The notes beneath the pieces are model-generated. The model saw only the letters and a list, made by a program, of their open reading frames with translations. It was not told the DNA's origin and did no database searches. DNA of 24,378 bases, from assembly GCA_024364805.1 (NCBI GenBank), contig CM044488.1:33522101-33546478 (forward strand), read 5' to 3'. The DNA is from Euprymna scolopes. Taxonomy: Eukaryota; Mollusca; Cephalopoda; Sepiida; Sepiolidae. This document shows positions 9,690-19,003 of this stretch, piece after piece; the first letter of the stretch is position 1, and each line of letters begins with the position of its first letter. Position numbers and translations under genes: made by a program.

Positions 9690-11100
9690 TTTAAGTAAGT
9701 GATGTTAAGAGTTAAAAAAACTCTAGTAGACGACCTTGGTTTGATTTTCTTGACTTGTGCTGTTGAATTATGTTCGGCAATGGCAAGAGACCTTGGAGGA
9801 GAAACACTTGCACCTCATCACACAACAGCAACTTTTAGTGTAATGACGGTGAACAATCCTCTTTTCACAATTGCATCTAGTAAACGCAATAAATCTAGTA
9901 AACACAATAAATCCAATTTGAAGTATTGATTACCGATGGGGATGCTTCACTAGACGGTAATACAAATCAGCAATCGTTTGAATTGATGATATGGGAAATA
10001 ATCAGCTGGCAGAAAATGGTGAAACAATTCTGATGATTCTCCATCTTCCTTTGCTTTAGGGACAGCGGGCTAACTGATGACACATGTGAATTTAACTGTC
10101 AGAAGATGCAGACTACACATTACTGAATAAGAAATTACTGCTGCAGCACGAGTCCCACAAGCAAGACATCTCAAGTGTTGCCAGATGAGAGTGAAAGTCT
10201 TCATTCACAGTGGCAGTAGTGGACACATCGACGATGACTAAACATGTTGGCAGGTTCCTAGTTGGAGAATATCGGACGTAGAGGAAGACAGTGAGTAGCG
10301 ACATGCTACAAGACCAGTTTTAGGCAATGGGCAACATAGCTTTTCCTGTATGGCTTTGTACGGTGGGAGTATTTTGCTTGTGCAGCACTTGTACGGATAT
10401 CTAACCAGATTGAAAGCATGTGATTACTCTGCAAGCAGTAATTGGCAATGGAGCAAGGAGCAGCTGCGGATGCTATGACAAGGACAACAACAAAGAAAGG
10501 TTCAATATGTTGATGGCTATGAACTATATATGTAGGGATTACAATTAAGTGCACAGACAATTTGAAAAAAGGTAGAAGCATCCGCAATAAAAATGATGAT
10601 AATCCTAAGCCACAGAGCCGTCTTTTGCTGCTGATGCACACCACACGACAATCTAAAGAACACTCTAGACTATCTCGTAGTGCAACAACCTCCAGAAATG
10701 ATGCACTTACTCACGAACCTGCAGTCTGATGCTGAACAAACGTAAATCATACAAACCAACTTTTGGTGTGAATTTTTGCATTTTACCTGACCAGCACCAC
10801 CTGGTATGTATGGTGAGTGGTGTTCATTGTTGGTAGGCACACCACGACTTTGTCAATTTTTAAATGACTGTCCAAACAGGCTGCAAGCACACCTGCCTAC
10901 TCACATTATCAACTACAGCTCAGTTAAGTGAGTGAGGTGTTCATGGTAGCGGCGTGTGATAAGCCGACCCAGAAACGGGGTTGTCAATTGGCATGACCCC
11001 TCCAGGTACAAGTAGTATTGACATGACTACTTTGTGAGTTTTCGTCTTTCTTGCCCAACACTTTTCTGCTCAGGACAGTCATGGCAGCAAGCATTATATA
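9690..11100. other. Island of higher GC without a readable gene
   Basis: By eye this stretch is distinctly richer in G and C than its surroundings and nearly free of homopolymer runs. It looks like decayed coding or transposon sequence rather than intergenic drift. No frame on either strand stays open with protein-like composition, and I recognised no domain. A small direct repeat, TCTAGTAAACGCAATAAA then TCTAGTAAACACAATAAA, occurs at 9877-9911. Near 10817-10845, GTGGTGT and ACACCAC form a small inverted repeat. Confidence 0.4.
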
Positions 11101-11340
11101 TTCAACCACCGTCGCTCGTTTTTTTTTCATTTTGCAGTTGACCATGTTTAAATGTTTGTTCAGTTTAGATTTCCATTTGTCAGGTTAGTAAAAATAAAAT
11201 GGAATGGTCGTCATATTCTACATAATTGCCTAAAGGTATTCATGTGTAAATACTGAAAAGCTTGTTGAAAATAAAACAATTATTTTTAGTCACGTGCAAG
11301 TGACTCTATAAACCTGTCGGTCTGTCCGTAACACTTTTGT

Positions 11341-11378
11341 GCTTGGCCTTTTTGGTTAAGATCAAATGTCTGTTGTTA
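11341..11378 (+). ncRNA. U2 snRNA-like fragment 1 (degenerate 5' end)
   Basis: The block GCTTGGCCTTTTTGGTTAAG, followed by ATCAAATGTCTGTTGTTA, follows the conserved 5' end of U2 snRNA (CTCGGCCTTTTGGCTAAGAT, then CAAGTGTAGTATCTGTTCTTA), with a few changes and a short gap. In working U2 this part holds stem I and the branch-site-pairing region. The rest of U2, including the Sm site and 3' stem-loops, is missing, so this is a relic. Confidence 0.55.
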
Positions 11379-11390
11379 ATAGATACTGTT

Positions 11391-11423
11391 CTTAGCCTTT
11401 TGGCCAAGATCAAAGTGTAGTAT
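11391..11423 (+). ncRNA. U2 snRNA-like fragment 2, left of an insert
   Basis: CTTAGCCTTTTGGCCAAGAT, then CAAAGTGTAGTAT, matches U2 positions of roughly 8 to 38 with one extra A in the CAAGTG block. The similarity stops at 11423, where a 155-bp insert begins. The last 19 bases recur exactly at 11579-11597. Confidence 0.65.
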
Positions 11424-11578
11424 TTATTACTTTTTAATCACTTTAGTCACAAAGACCCTGAACCCTTCCCCTCCCCAATTTCTTGTAGGGCCTTGTGCCT
11501 AATTTTGTTGTTCAAAAATCTTTTGTTTTTTACTTAATTGTATTTTCAAAATTTTTAAAAAGCAATAAAATATATAAA
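11424..11578 (+). mobile_element. Retroposon-like insert within U2-like sequence (3' end of LINE or SINE)
   Basis: This 155-bp segment is flanked by an exact 19-bp direct repeat, CAAGATCAAAGTGTAGTAT, at 11405-11423 and 11579-11597. The length suits a target-site duplication made by a non-LTR retrotransposition machinery. It contains CTTGTAGGGCCTTGTGCCTA, a style common in LINE and SINE 3' tails, and ends A-rich with GCAATAAAATATATAAA. The most economical reading is a 5'-truncated retroposon inserted into a pre-existing U2-derived sequence. Some LINE families, such as Keno in fish, are known to target U2 genes, so targeting is possible, but one insertion cannot show it. Confidence 0.6.
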
Positions 11579-11606
11579 CAAGATCAAAGTGTAGTATCTG
11601 TTCTTA
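11579..11606 (+). ncRNA. U2 snRNA-like fragment 3, right of the insert
   Basis: The 19-bp repeat continues here into CTGTTCTTA, which is the next part of the U2 5' end (TATCTGTTCTTA), and then diverges. Fragments 2 and 3 share the extra A, so they are two halves of one interrupted U2-like sequence. Confidence 0.65.
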
Positions 11607-11642
11607 CTACATGCTGTACTTATGTTTGTAACTTTGTGATAT

Positions 11643-11696
11643 AAAGTGGGGGATCACTTTTCTGTATTAATTTAATGTAAAATGATCACCCACTTT
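11643..11696. repeat. Imperfect inverted repeat
   Basis: AAAGTGGGGGATCACTTTT (11643-11661) faces AAAATGATCACCCACTTT (11679-11696), giving about 16 of 18 paired positions around a loop of about 17 nt. No coding content. It could be a transposon tip or a chance palindrome. Confidence 0.5.
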
Positions 11697-11712
11697 ACAA
11701 CCAGTCAGTCTC

Positions 11713-11921
11713 AAAGCCATTCAAGTCATTCCCCAGATCATTCAAGTTGTTTTTGAAGGATTCCAGTTATTTTTTAAGCATTCAAGTCATTCTTAAGGTC
11801 ATTCAATTCATCCTTAAGTTCATTAAAGTCATTTTAAGTCATTTACTTTTTATATATTTAAGTCATTTCAGCACATTTTTCGGTCATTTTAGTTTATCTT
11901 TAAGAATTTCATGTCAATCCT
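11713..11921 (+). repeat. Degenerate ~20-bp tandem repeat
   Basis: Roughly nine or ten copies of a unit close to TCATTCAAGTCATTCTTAAG, each 19 to 24 bp and all in the same orientation. Copies are clearest at 11771-11860 and decay on both sides. The open frame across it is a by-product of the repeat. Confidence 0.75.
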
Positions 11922-12615
11922 ACATTCACGTATTCATTCATTACACGAGAGCACGCGACAAATGGCTATCGGACTTGTTAAATGTAGACAGGGGAATCGG
12001 TTTCGCATATAAATTTAGCATAAAATAAATAATAAGATGTAGAAACTAGGGTTCAATTTGAAGGCTAGTATGGTTGCAAAGCTGAAACTTAAAGGAATTT
12101 ACAGATAGGCCCTATCAGAAGCCTGTATCTTAATCTGACTCAGCATGGTAAAACTCACCTGATTTTGTTTCCGGACCATTGTAATGTTTTAGAGCAGGTA
12201 TTTTTTTTCCTAAGTTCTGTGTTATATTTTTTTTAGATGATTACATGCACTTTTATCATTGTGCCAGTAGTTAAAAAACAATTAGTAAATTGCCCTAAAA
12301 AGTTAGAATGGTTTAGAAATAAGGGATTATTTTACATTATTTATGTTTACATTTAGTTTATATACAAAACTAATTACCTTACTCAAAATTCTAAAATAGT
12401 TAGTTTTTTTCAAGGTATTCACCTAAATAGAATTTTTTTTTTTTTTTTGGTGAGGAAGGAATGTAACTGAGAGCCATCATCTACTTTTAAATATAGACAT
12501 AATTTCTTTTTAATTTAACAACTTTCAATGTTTTCCCTTTATGCACTGTATCCAACATTTTAATAAATTCATACTTTTGTCTTGTGTCATTTTTTTTACC
12601 TAAATTCAATAATAG
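11922..12615. other. AT-rich stretch, no gene seen
   Basis: Contains T-runs (for example 12431-12448) and scattered stops. No repeat family recognised. Confidence 0.6.
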
Positions 12616-12620
12616 GTGTG

Positions 12621-12656
<36 letters not shown>
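12616..12656. repeat. (GT)n(TA)n compound microsatellite
   Basis: A few GT/GC units pass into about 13 TA units, immediately before MITE family A copy 2. Confidence 0.93.
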
Positions 12657-12661
<5 letters not shown>

Positions 12662-12669
12662 ATGTATCT

Positions 12670-12829
12670 ATTTTCAGTATTTACTTCAATACAATACATG
12701 AGTAGAGCTAGGTGGTAAATATTGAAAATATATATGCCAATTAAGCTACACAGAATTTTTCATGTTCCATCCTCATGAGAGTTTGTCAGCTTGTGTAACT
12801 TAATTGTCATATATATTTTCAAAACTTAC
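12670..12829. mobile_element. MITE family A, copy 2
   Basis: Inverted arms at 12715-12752 and 12792-12829 match at 34 of 38 positions and contain GAAAATATATATG and CAATTAAG, as in copy 1. The left flank 12670-12689 is identical over 20 bases to 2278-2297. The centre, with TTTCAT and ATCCTCATGAGAG, resembles the centre of copy 1 read in reverse, as expected for a near-palindromic element. Flanks are TG on the left and TA on the right, so the target duplication has decayed or the left boundary lies further out. Non-coding. Confidence 0.75.
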
Positions 12830-12842
12830 TATATATCTTCTA

Positions 12843-13827
12843 TCTATATTAATAAAATGAAGTCGATTTTTCTCCTGTAACTTCCGTCAGTATGGGAACA
12901 AAAGCAATTGCTATGTAAATTTTTAACACTCACCATTTCTAGCAAATACTGCAGCACATTTGCACACAAAAACATTTCGTCACTGTTTAATAAATGTTAC
13001 ATTTTATCCTCTTTGCCTCACTCTCTCAAATACATAATCATACATAAGTAGTAGTAAAGAGTTTCATTCTCATGAAATTAAGTCCTCCCATGGAGCCTGG
13101 ATGTTTTTATTCATAGCCATACATACCCACATGCCACCAAAATATTATTCATCTTTTTAAATACAGCCATTTACTACATACTATGTTATCCTAAAAATTT
13201 TAACCGCTTCACTTTCATGCTTAGTTTAATGAAATAATGGAATAGTTCAGATATTTATATTAGAAACAGTCGCTATTCAGAATAGAAGTTTGTATTTTCA
13301 AAAAAAAAACAAAAAAACATTCGGAGTGTTGATTTTGAATACACTTAACCAAGCACAAAAAACTATTATTACATATCATATTATAATTGTTCTTTCTTTT
13401 AACTTAATTTTTAAGAATATAAGAACCATAATTTAAATAAATTATTTTGCTTACTCATCCAAAATGAAGATACACATCTACTCACGTTACATATTTACAC
13501 AATGCACGCTGTTTTTTTAATTCTTTTCATCATTCCGTTTTATATTACATTCTAATATGTATGGAGGCTCTAAACAGAAGAAGCCAACATTGTTTTCACT
13601 TTAAATTTGCTTCATTACATACGTTAAAATGGGATTTTGTGTCTCTTACAACCATTTGTACAAAACAGGTCCTGCAATCAAAAATCTATTTGAGTACCGT
13701 AGCAAAACAATGCATAACATTAGTCATCCAATCATTTATTGTATTAAATTCGTTTTTTTCTCTTAACTAAACCTTTCTTTTATTATTTACGAGCAGTTCA
13801 GTCCAGCTTTGCTCGGACCCTATTCAT

Positions 13828-13833
<6 letters not shown>
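12843..13833 (+). mobile_element. Possible non-autonomous Helitron
   Basis: The left end TCTATATTAATAAAATGAAG looks like the TC-plus-ATTAATAAAA start common in animal Helitrons. Near the right end a hairpin, GTCCAGCTTTGCTCGGAC (13801-13818), is followed after 11 bases by CTA. Helitrons end with a GC-rich hairpin about 10 bases before CTRR; here the last base is T and a (TA)n tract abuts, so the terminus is imperfect. There is no Rep/helicase coding sequence, and the interior is AT-rich with a 69-codon frame of no recognisable content at 13561-13770. The case rests only on the two termini. Confidence 0.35.
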
Positions 13834-13891
<58 letters not shown>

Positions 13892-13908
13892 ATATATAGA
13901 TATATATT
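13831..13908. repeat. (TA)n(GA)n(TA)n compound microsatellite
   Basis: About 38 bp of TA, 22 bp of GA, then TATATATAGATATATAT. It sits exactly at the proposed right end of the Helitron-like element and just left of the 150-bp tandem array. Confidence 0.95.
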
Positions 13909-13911
13909 AAA

Positions 13912-14540
13912 AGGTTTGACTCATGTCCAGGTAATCTACATCTAAAATTTCAAGTGTTTAGACCCAAAATTGGCGAAGGAATTTGGTAGAGTCTGCAACG
14001 GTCAACTCTTTCAATTTTGACCTCTTGGAAGCCAAATTTTTGCCTAAGGACCGATTAAAAAGCTTGCTGCATGTCTGAATACCCTTTATGTAAAATTTCA
14101 AATGTTTAGATCCAAAATTGGCTGAATAGTTTGCTAGAAACTGCAAAGATCAAATCTTTTGAACTTTGACCCCTTGGCAGCCAAGTTTTCGGCCAAAAAC
14201 TGATTAAAAAGCTTGCCCTATGGCTGAATATACTTTATGTAAAATTTTAAATGTTTAGATCAAAAATTGGCTGAGTAATTTGGTACAGATCGCAGAGGTC
14301 AAATTTTTTTAAACTTTGACCCCAATTTTTATCCCTTAACATTTATTGTTTTAGGCTCAAATCAAATTTGATCGATGTCCAAGTAACCTACATCTAAAAT
14401 TTCAAGTGTTTAGACTCAAAATTGGCAGAGGAGTTTGGTAGAGTTTTCAAAGGTAAATCTTTGAACCTTTGACAGCCAAATTTTTGGCTGAAAACCAATT
14501 TATTAATACCCCTTATGTCAAATCTCGAGTCTGTAGACTT
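13912..14540. repeat. Tandem array of a ~150-bp unit, about four copies
   Basis: The anchor TAAAATTTCAAGTGTTTAGA (with variants) recurs at 13942, 14091, 14240 and 14394, giving spacings of 149, 149 and 154 bp. A weaker partial copy begins near 14517. Each unit also carries CAAAATTGGC, a TTTGGTAGAG-like block, a TTTGACCCCTTGGCAGCCAA-like block and a GATTAAAAAGCTTGC-like block, in the same order. Divergence between copies is substantial. It is non-coding in every frame. Such TTTGACC-rich tandem repeats resemble dispersed satellite-like repeats I recall from molluscs and other invertebrates. Confidence 0.85.
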
Positions 14541-15340
14541 AAAATAAAAACATACCGTAAACATTGAATTTATTCAAAGACATTCACACCAGAGTATGAC
14601 CACAGCATTTTTTTTTCATCAACACAGAGCGCCTTCCCCCGAAAACAGAACTATTTTATTCAAAAGAAAATTTTTACTTTTATTTTTACTATAAGCATTG
14701 AATTTAACTTGAAAATCTTATCTAAAAAATAATAAAAAAAGCATGGCTCATATTTTTATTTCTATCTAACTAAAAAAAAAATATTAAGTTTTATTTATTT
14801 AAAAAAAGGTATGCAGAATACGGCCAAGGCCTTTTCAAACTATTCTGTACTAACAATTTAATGAAAATATACTGCAAACACTTCGGTAGGTATTCTGCAT
14901 AAATGCCTGTGAAAAAACTGTTTTTTTATTAATATAAAATAACACAAAATCTGAGTTATTAAGTATTGTGTTGATTTTGTATTTAGTTTCAGTCAGTTTC
15001 TGTTTTTACCTCAAATTATTTAAACTCCAGTTTGTTTCTGTAACCGGAAAATATCAATATTATTATGTATATATATTATCCTGATATTAATCTTCATTTG
15101 TAATATAACTTTAGAAGAGTATTTCAGTTTCTAAATTATTTGTTGAACACATAATAGTTAACAAAGGCTCTTCCATGTTAAAAACGGCTTTTCAAATAAC
15201 ATTATTTTTTCATCACGCAAGATTACTTATCAAACCATTCTTCACCTAACAATTATCAAAGTACAAGGGTAAGCGACCCAAAACAAGGATTTCTATATCC
15301 GGAACCTAATTTGGCCTAACATCATTTTCTGCTAACTCAT
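14541..15340. other. AT-rich stretch with one small inverted repeat
   Basis: No gene seen. TATGCAGAATAC at about 14811-14822 is repeated inverted as GTATTCTGCATA at about 14888-14899, a perfect 12-bp pair about 65 bp apart. It might mark a decayed small transposon. Confidence 0.5.
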
Positions 15341-15345
15341 AATCG

Positions 15346-15620
15346 ATCATCATCATCATCATCATCATTTACTCACTAGGAGTTTTGCACACAGGTCAAC
15401 ATCAAAAATTGTTCACAACTGGTGGTGTTCCCAGGAATCTGGGTAAAAACAAGTCTCCCCAGATTTCCAATACTTTCCACCTCTTTCGATAATCTTTGCA
15501 AATGAATTTGCATCACCACAACAGCCACTTGCTATTGACTTCTAGCAATGACCATTGGTCTTCACTAGAATTTGAGTGGCAATACGCCTTCCTAAGGCCC
15601 TAGTCCACTTTACACTCATC
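15346..15620 (-). mobile_element. Candidate retroposon 3' end with (GAT)n tail
   Basis: On the minus strand, about 250 bp of moderately GC-rich sequence end in a clean trinucleotide tail (ATC repeats on the plus strand, 15346-15369). Several LINE and SINE families end in short microsatellites of this type. Just upstream a minus-strand frame reads EIWGDLFLPRFLGTPPVVNN before a stop, which could be the end of an ORF2, but I could not match it to a family. The 5' limit is a guess based on composition. Confidence 0.35.
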
Positions 15621-15639
15621 CAGTGGATGCTGACATTAT

Positions 15640-16092
15640 AAATTTATTATTATTGTTATTGTTGATGTTGATGTCATTGGGGATTTAAATATTGTTATTA
15701 TTGTTAATATTTTTATTAATAATACTATTTTGATTTTCTACATTTATATTATTATTATTATTAGTAGTAGTAGTAGTAGTAGTATTCTTTTTCTTCTATT
15801 ATTACTATTTTGTTATATTATTACTATTCTTATCGATTTTAATATTATCAATTGTTACAATTATTTTTATGATTATTATTTTCCTTACTGTTATTAACAT
15901 TATCTTTAGGATTATTTTTATTAGTATTAGTATCATTTTAAATATTGCTATCTGTAGTATCATTATTATTATTTGGATTATATTTTTCTCAGTATTACTA
16001 TTAGTAATGTTGTTACTATTAGTAGTAATAGTCGAAGTATTAAATTTTTTGTTATTATTCGTATCAATACTACTTACATCATTATCATGTAT
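15640..16092. repeat. Long degenerate ATT/GTA trinucleotide tract
   Basis: Over about 450 bp the sequence keeps a three-base rhythm of ATT, GTT, AGT, ACT and ATC triplets, with pure patches such as (AGT)n at 15762-15783. This produces a false open frame of Ile/Leu/Val/Ser at 15869-16102. It reads as an old, mutated trinucleotide microsatellite, not a gene. Confidence 0.85.
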
Positions 16093-16179
16093 TCATCATT
16101 AATTTTAGGTTGGGCTTAGAGATTGAAATTTTGTCACTTATTCTGATTTCTAGGGCAATGCTGGGACATGGATAGGCTA

Positions 16180-16230
<51 letters not shown>
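16180..16230. repeat. (CA)n(TA)n(GA)n compound microsatellite
   Basis: CA units, then about 12 TA units, then GAGAGAGAG. Open frames over it on both strands read as His-Thr and Ile-Tyr strings. Confidence 0.95.
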
Positions 16231-16231
<1 letters not shown>

Positions 16232-17790
16232 AACATAAGAAAAAGTCTTTTGATAGAACCGATAGTATAGAATCATTGTCTAAAAATAACAACAAACAAC
16301 AAATGAATCAACATCCTGTTAACACTGTAATCAAGAACATTCTCTGTCCCCCCAACACACCTATGCAAACTGCTACTTATTTTGACCATTGGTCACCTAA
16401 ATTTCCGCGAGTCAGTTCATCACTCTCTTAAAAAGATATATGTCTGGTATGTAATTCAGTGTCGAGTAGGACAATGGAATTACTCAAGTGTGTGTCATAA
16501 TATATGTGCGTGTATGTCTGATGGTGCAATTGAAAACAAAACTCTGTACAAAGATAAAACAATTTTTCTAGAATAAATTTTTATATGGAATCAAATATTG
16601 CATTCAGGGGTTTATAACAATATATTGTCGAATCTATCACATAGGACATTCATAAACAGCAAAGCTGACTTTTATTTTATTTATAACTTAAAATTTATTT
16701 TTATAAATTTTAAACTAATGATAGAACTTCAGGCCGCATTTAGAATCAATTTTATTTTGGAATATCAAGGTCAAAGATCAAGATCACAGAAAAAGTGAAT
16801 GTCACACTTGTGGCAATAACCTTGGTTCTGTTCAAATAAGCCTTGACCGATTCTTACATTGCTAGGCAAAGATATGCAGTTTCACAACTGACTTGTTCTT
16901 ATTGCATCTGATAGTCTGCATACACTTTTCAACTATTTTTCTCCTTCACCCTAAACATGGTTCTGATTAAGAAGAAAAGAAAATTAGTGAACAGTAAATT
17001 TCAGTTCACAATTAAATCGAATTCATGTCTAAATTTGGTATATTTTTATGTTTTTTGCCACTTTCATAAAAAACATCCCGTTTAAAGGAATTTTATCCTC
17101 TCTCTGATTTTTATCACAACAAATACTTCTATTTTCAGAATATGTATGGTTTTTATTTTCTACCGTTTCCAAAAAATCAAATCTTTCATCAAAAAAGTAA
17201 AAGAAGTAGTTCTTCTAAGCCTATTTTCTTCTTGGTAAGAGATATACAACCCAAATGAGACAGTAACGGTCAAATATGCACAAAAATACCCATAAGACCT
17301 ACCACAGATACTACTGAGCTTCGTAGTGTATTTAGTTCACTAGTACAGAAAATGATAATTTTTTTTTGCCTGATTTTTTAATTTTCAATAAAAATTTGCC
17401 TGAGTGGGGATAGGCAATTTATCTATTTTACTCATCAGACTCATTAAAATAACATTTCAGGCCTTTTCAACCAATCTCAGCAAGCTTCAATATGTATTTC
17501 TGGATAAAAATCAAATTTGACCCTCCAATTTTACAATGTTTAAAAACAAATCTTGTGTTTTGGCTATTTTGATATTATTAGTACATTTTTGTAAAATTAT
17601 ACCGTCTCTCTTGTCTACTCAGTGCAAGCTTTTATGCATATTTTGTTAGATTACACACACAGAAACCTACACAGCTGTCATAAATTAGCAGAAAAGGCTA
17701 ATTTTTTCATCCATTTTTTATACTTAACACTTTCATTGAAGTATTGCAATGACATAAATTCATTGAATAACTGCCAATAAATACCCTTGC
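16231..17790. other. AT-rich stretch, no gene called
   Basis: No exon or RNA gene is convincing. Around 16765-16800 a run of GGTCAAAGATCAAGATCACAG-like sequence resembles the TTTGACC-rich repeats at 13.9 kb in style, though not in detail. Confidence 0.5.
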
Positions 17791-17807
17791 TATCATCTTT
17801 TTTCAGG

Positions 17808-18600
17808 ACCACAAAAAATATCTCTTATGAAGGGGGGGGGACATCAGTCACCTAAAAGGCTCATTCACTAGTGAATACAGCAATCTTGATAGAAATGAGA
17901 AACGATCATATCACACTGCATCTGTCCTGATCAACAGGAGTATGTACTCTGACAGAGCAGGCAGTGCTTCATTAAACAGTGATATAACACATACTACACC
18001 ATCTACACCATCAGACAAGTCCAAACTGGATCAACTATGTCTTAAATGAAAAAGCAATGACTCCAAATACATTGAAGCTAAGAATCTCAATAGTTAATTC
18101 TGTGTAGAAAAAAAAGTCAGATCAGAAGCAACAGCTTCATGGTTTGTTGGCAAAAGACTCATAATTAAGAAGAAAATAATGCAGATGACATTAACAGCAA
18201 TACAATATTAGCATCTAATAACAACGCATCCACTTTTTTAATTGATGTTGCAAAGAAATCTTGTTTGAAGTCCGATGAACACGGCACTAGCTGCAGTTGA
18301 GAATTTCTGAAAACTATTCTTGTTGCAACTGAAGTTGGATTTGAAGCAAAACTCTTGCCTCACAACATGCAGTGTAATGCCGTTAAAGCAACATCATGGT
18401 CAATCCCTGAAAACGTCACAGTTGTTCCAAGACAAAAGGGGAGTATCAGTTTGATATGGCGTTTGACAGCTGATGTGCTGAATTTCAAAGCAAATATTTC
18501 AAAGATGCAAATTCTAGTTCCCCCCCCCCCCCAATGTTGCTGTAATATGTAGAGAATTTCCTCAAAATTCTGTCTCAGCAACTCTAAGTTTTCATTAAAT
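17808..18600 (+). pseudogene. Decayed protein-coding-like stretch, unidentified
   Basis: A good acceptor, ATCTTTTTTCAG, ends at 17807. Beyond it one frame reads DISHLKGSFTSEYSNLDRNE and, after a few more residues, SYHTASVLINRSMYSDRAGS to a TGA near 18049. Further pieces in the same region include SEATASWFVGKRL (about 18130), NNASTFLIDVAKKSCLKSDE (about 18220) and EFLKTILVATEVGFEAKLLP onward to 18520. These have balanced amino-acid composition unlike the neighbouring AT-rich noise. They are broken by at least three stops, frame changes and two homopolymers (G-run 17833-17841, C-run 18521-18532). No intron is visible over nearly 800 bp, so this could be a decayed retrocopy, a dead exon or an old transposon gene. 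I recognise no domain. Confidence 0.4.
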
Positions 18601-18783
18601 TGTTATCAGGAAAATAATTAGTTCTTTTTCTGTATGTTCTTATACCTGTACTGATTTATCAGATCCATTCGGCTAATTAGTGTAAACAAAGGCAACTAAA
18701 AGAAATTAAACTCAGTTTAATAAATTTAACTTAGTTTCTTTTTGAAAAACATTTTCTTCTCATCTTTAGCTGCAAACACAGCA

Positions 18784-18842
18784 TTAACTAAGACACTATA
18801 TGTGTGCTTGTTAAAGACTTAACTAAGACAATATACGTGTGC
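18784..18842 (+). repeat. Two-copy direct repeat
   Basis: TTAACTAAGACACTATATGT at 18784 recurs as TTAACTAAGACAATATACGT at 18818, both followed by GTGCT. The spacing is 34 bp. Confidence 0.7.
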
Positions 18843-18951
18843 TACTACATTATTCTTTCAATGTACGGAAAGAATTATATTAACTCATCAAAGTGAGATT
18901 TTCTGTGTCTGTCTGCCACAATTTTTTTTAAACAAATACCCAAACTTATTT

Positions 18952-19002
18952 TAGAAATGGAAAATATTGCATATAGCATATGTGCAATATTTTACATTTC
19001 TA
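18952..19002. other. Hairpin abutting a poly(A) run
   Basis: The arms 18952-18971 and 18983-19002 pair over 20 bp with one mismatch (core AAAATATTGCA / TGCAATATTTT) around an 11-nt loop. A single base separates the hairpin from a 32-bp A run. It may be the 3' end of a retroposed sequence or a small inverted-repeat element landed at a poly(A). Confidence 0.65.

Positions 19003-19003
<1 letters not shown>

Noticed and set aside
10113-10644. Two minus-strand frames of 63 and 112 codons
   Set aside because: They are Cys/Leu/Ser/Val-rich without any recognisable motif and end in the GC-richer island, where open frames are longer by chance.
11747-12028. Plus-strand frame of 93 codons
   Set aside because: It is produced by the 20-bp tandem repeat.
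13912-14540. CRISPR-like array
   Set aside because: The repeats are about 150 bp, diverged and contiguous, without short identical repeats and unique spacers, and the DNA is animal-like.
16085-16431. Frames with His-Thr and Ile-Tyr strings on both strands
   Set aside because: They come from the CA/TA microsatellite. The tail beyond it looks somewhat balanced but has no start, splice or family support.
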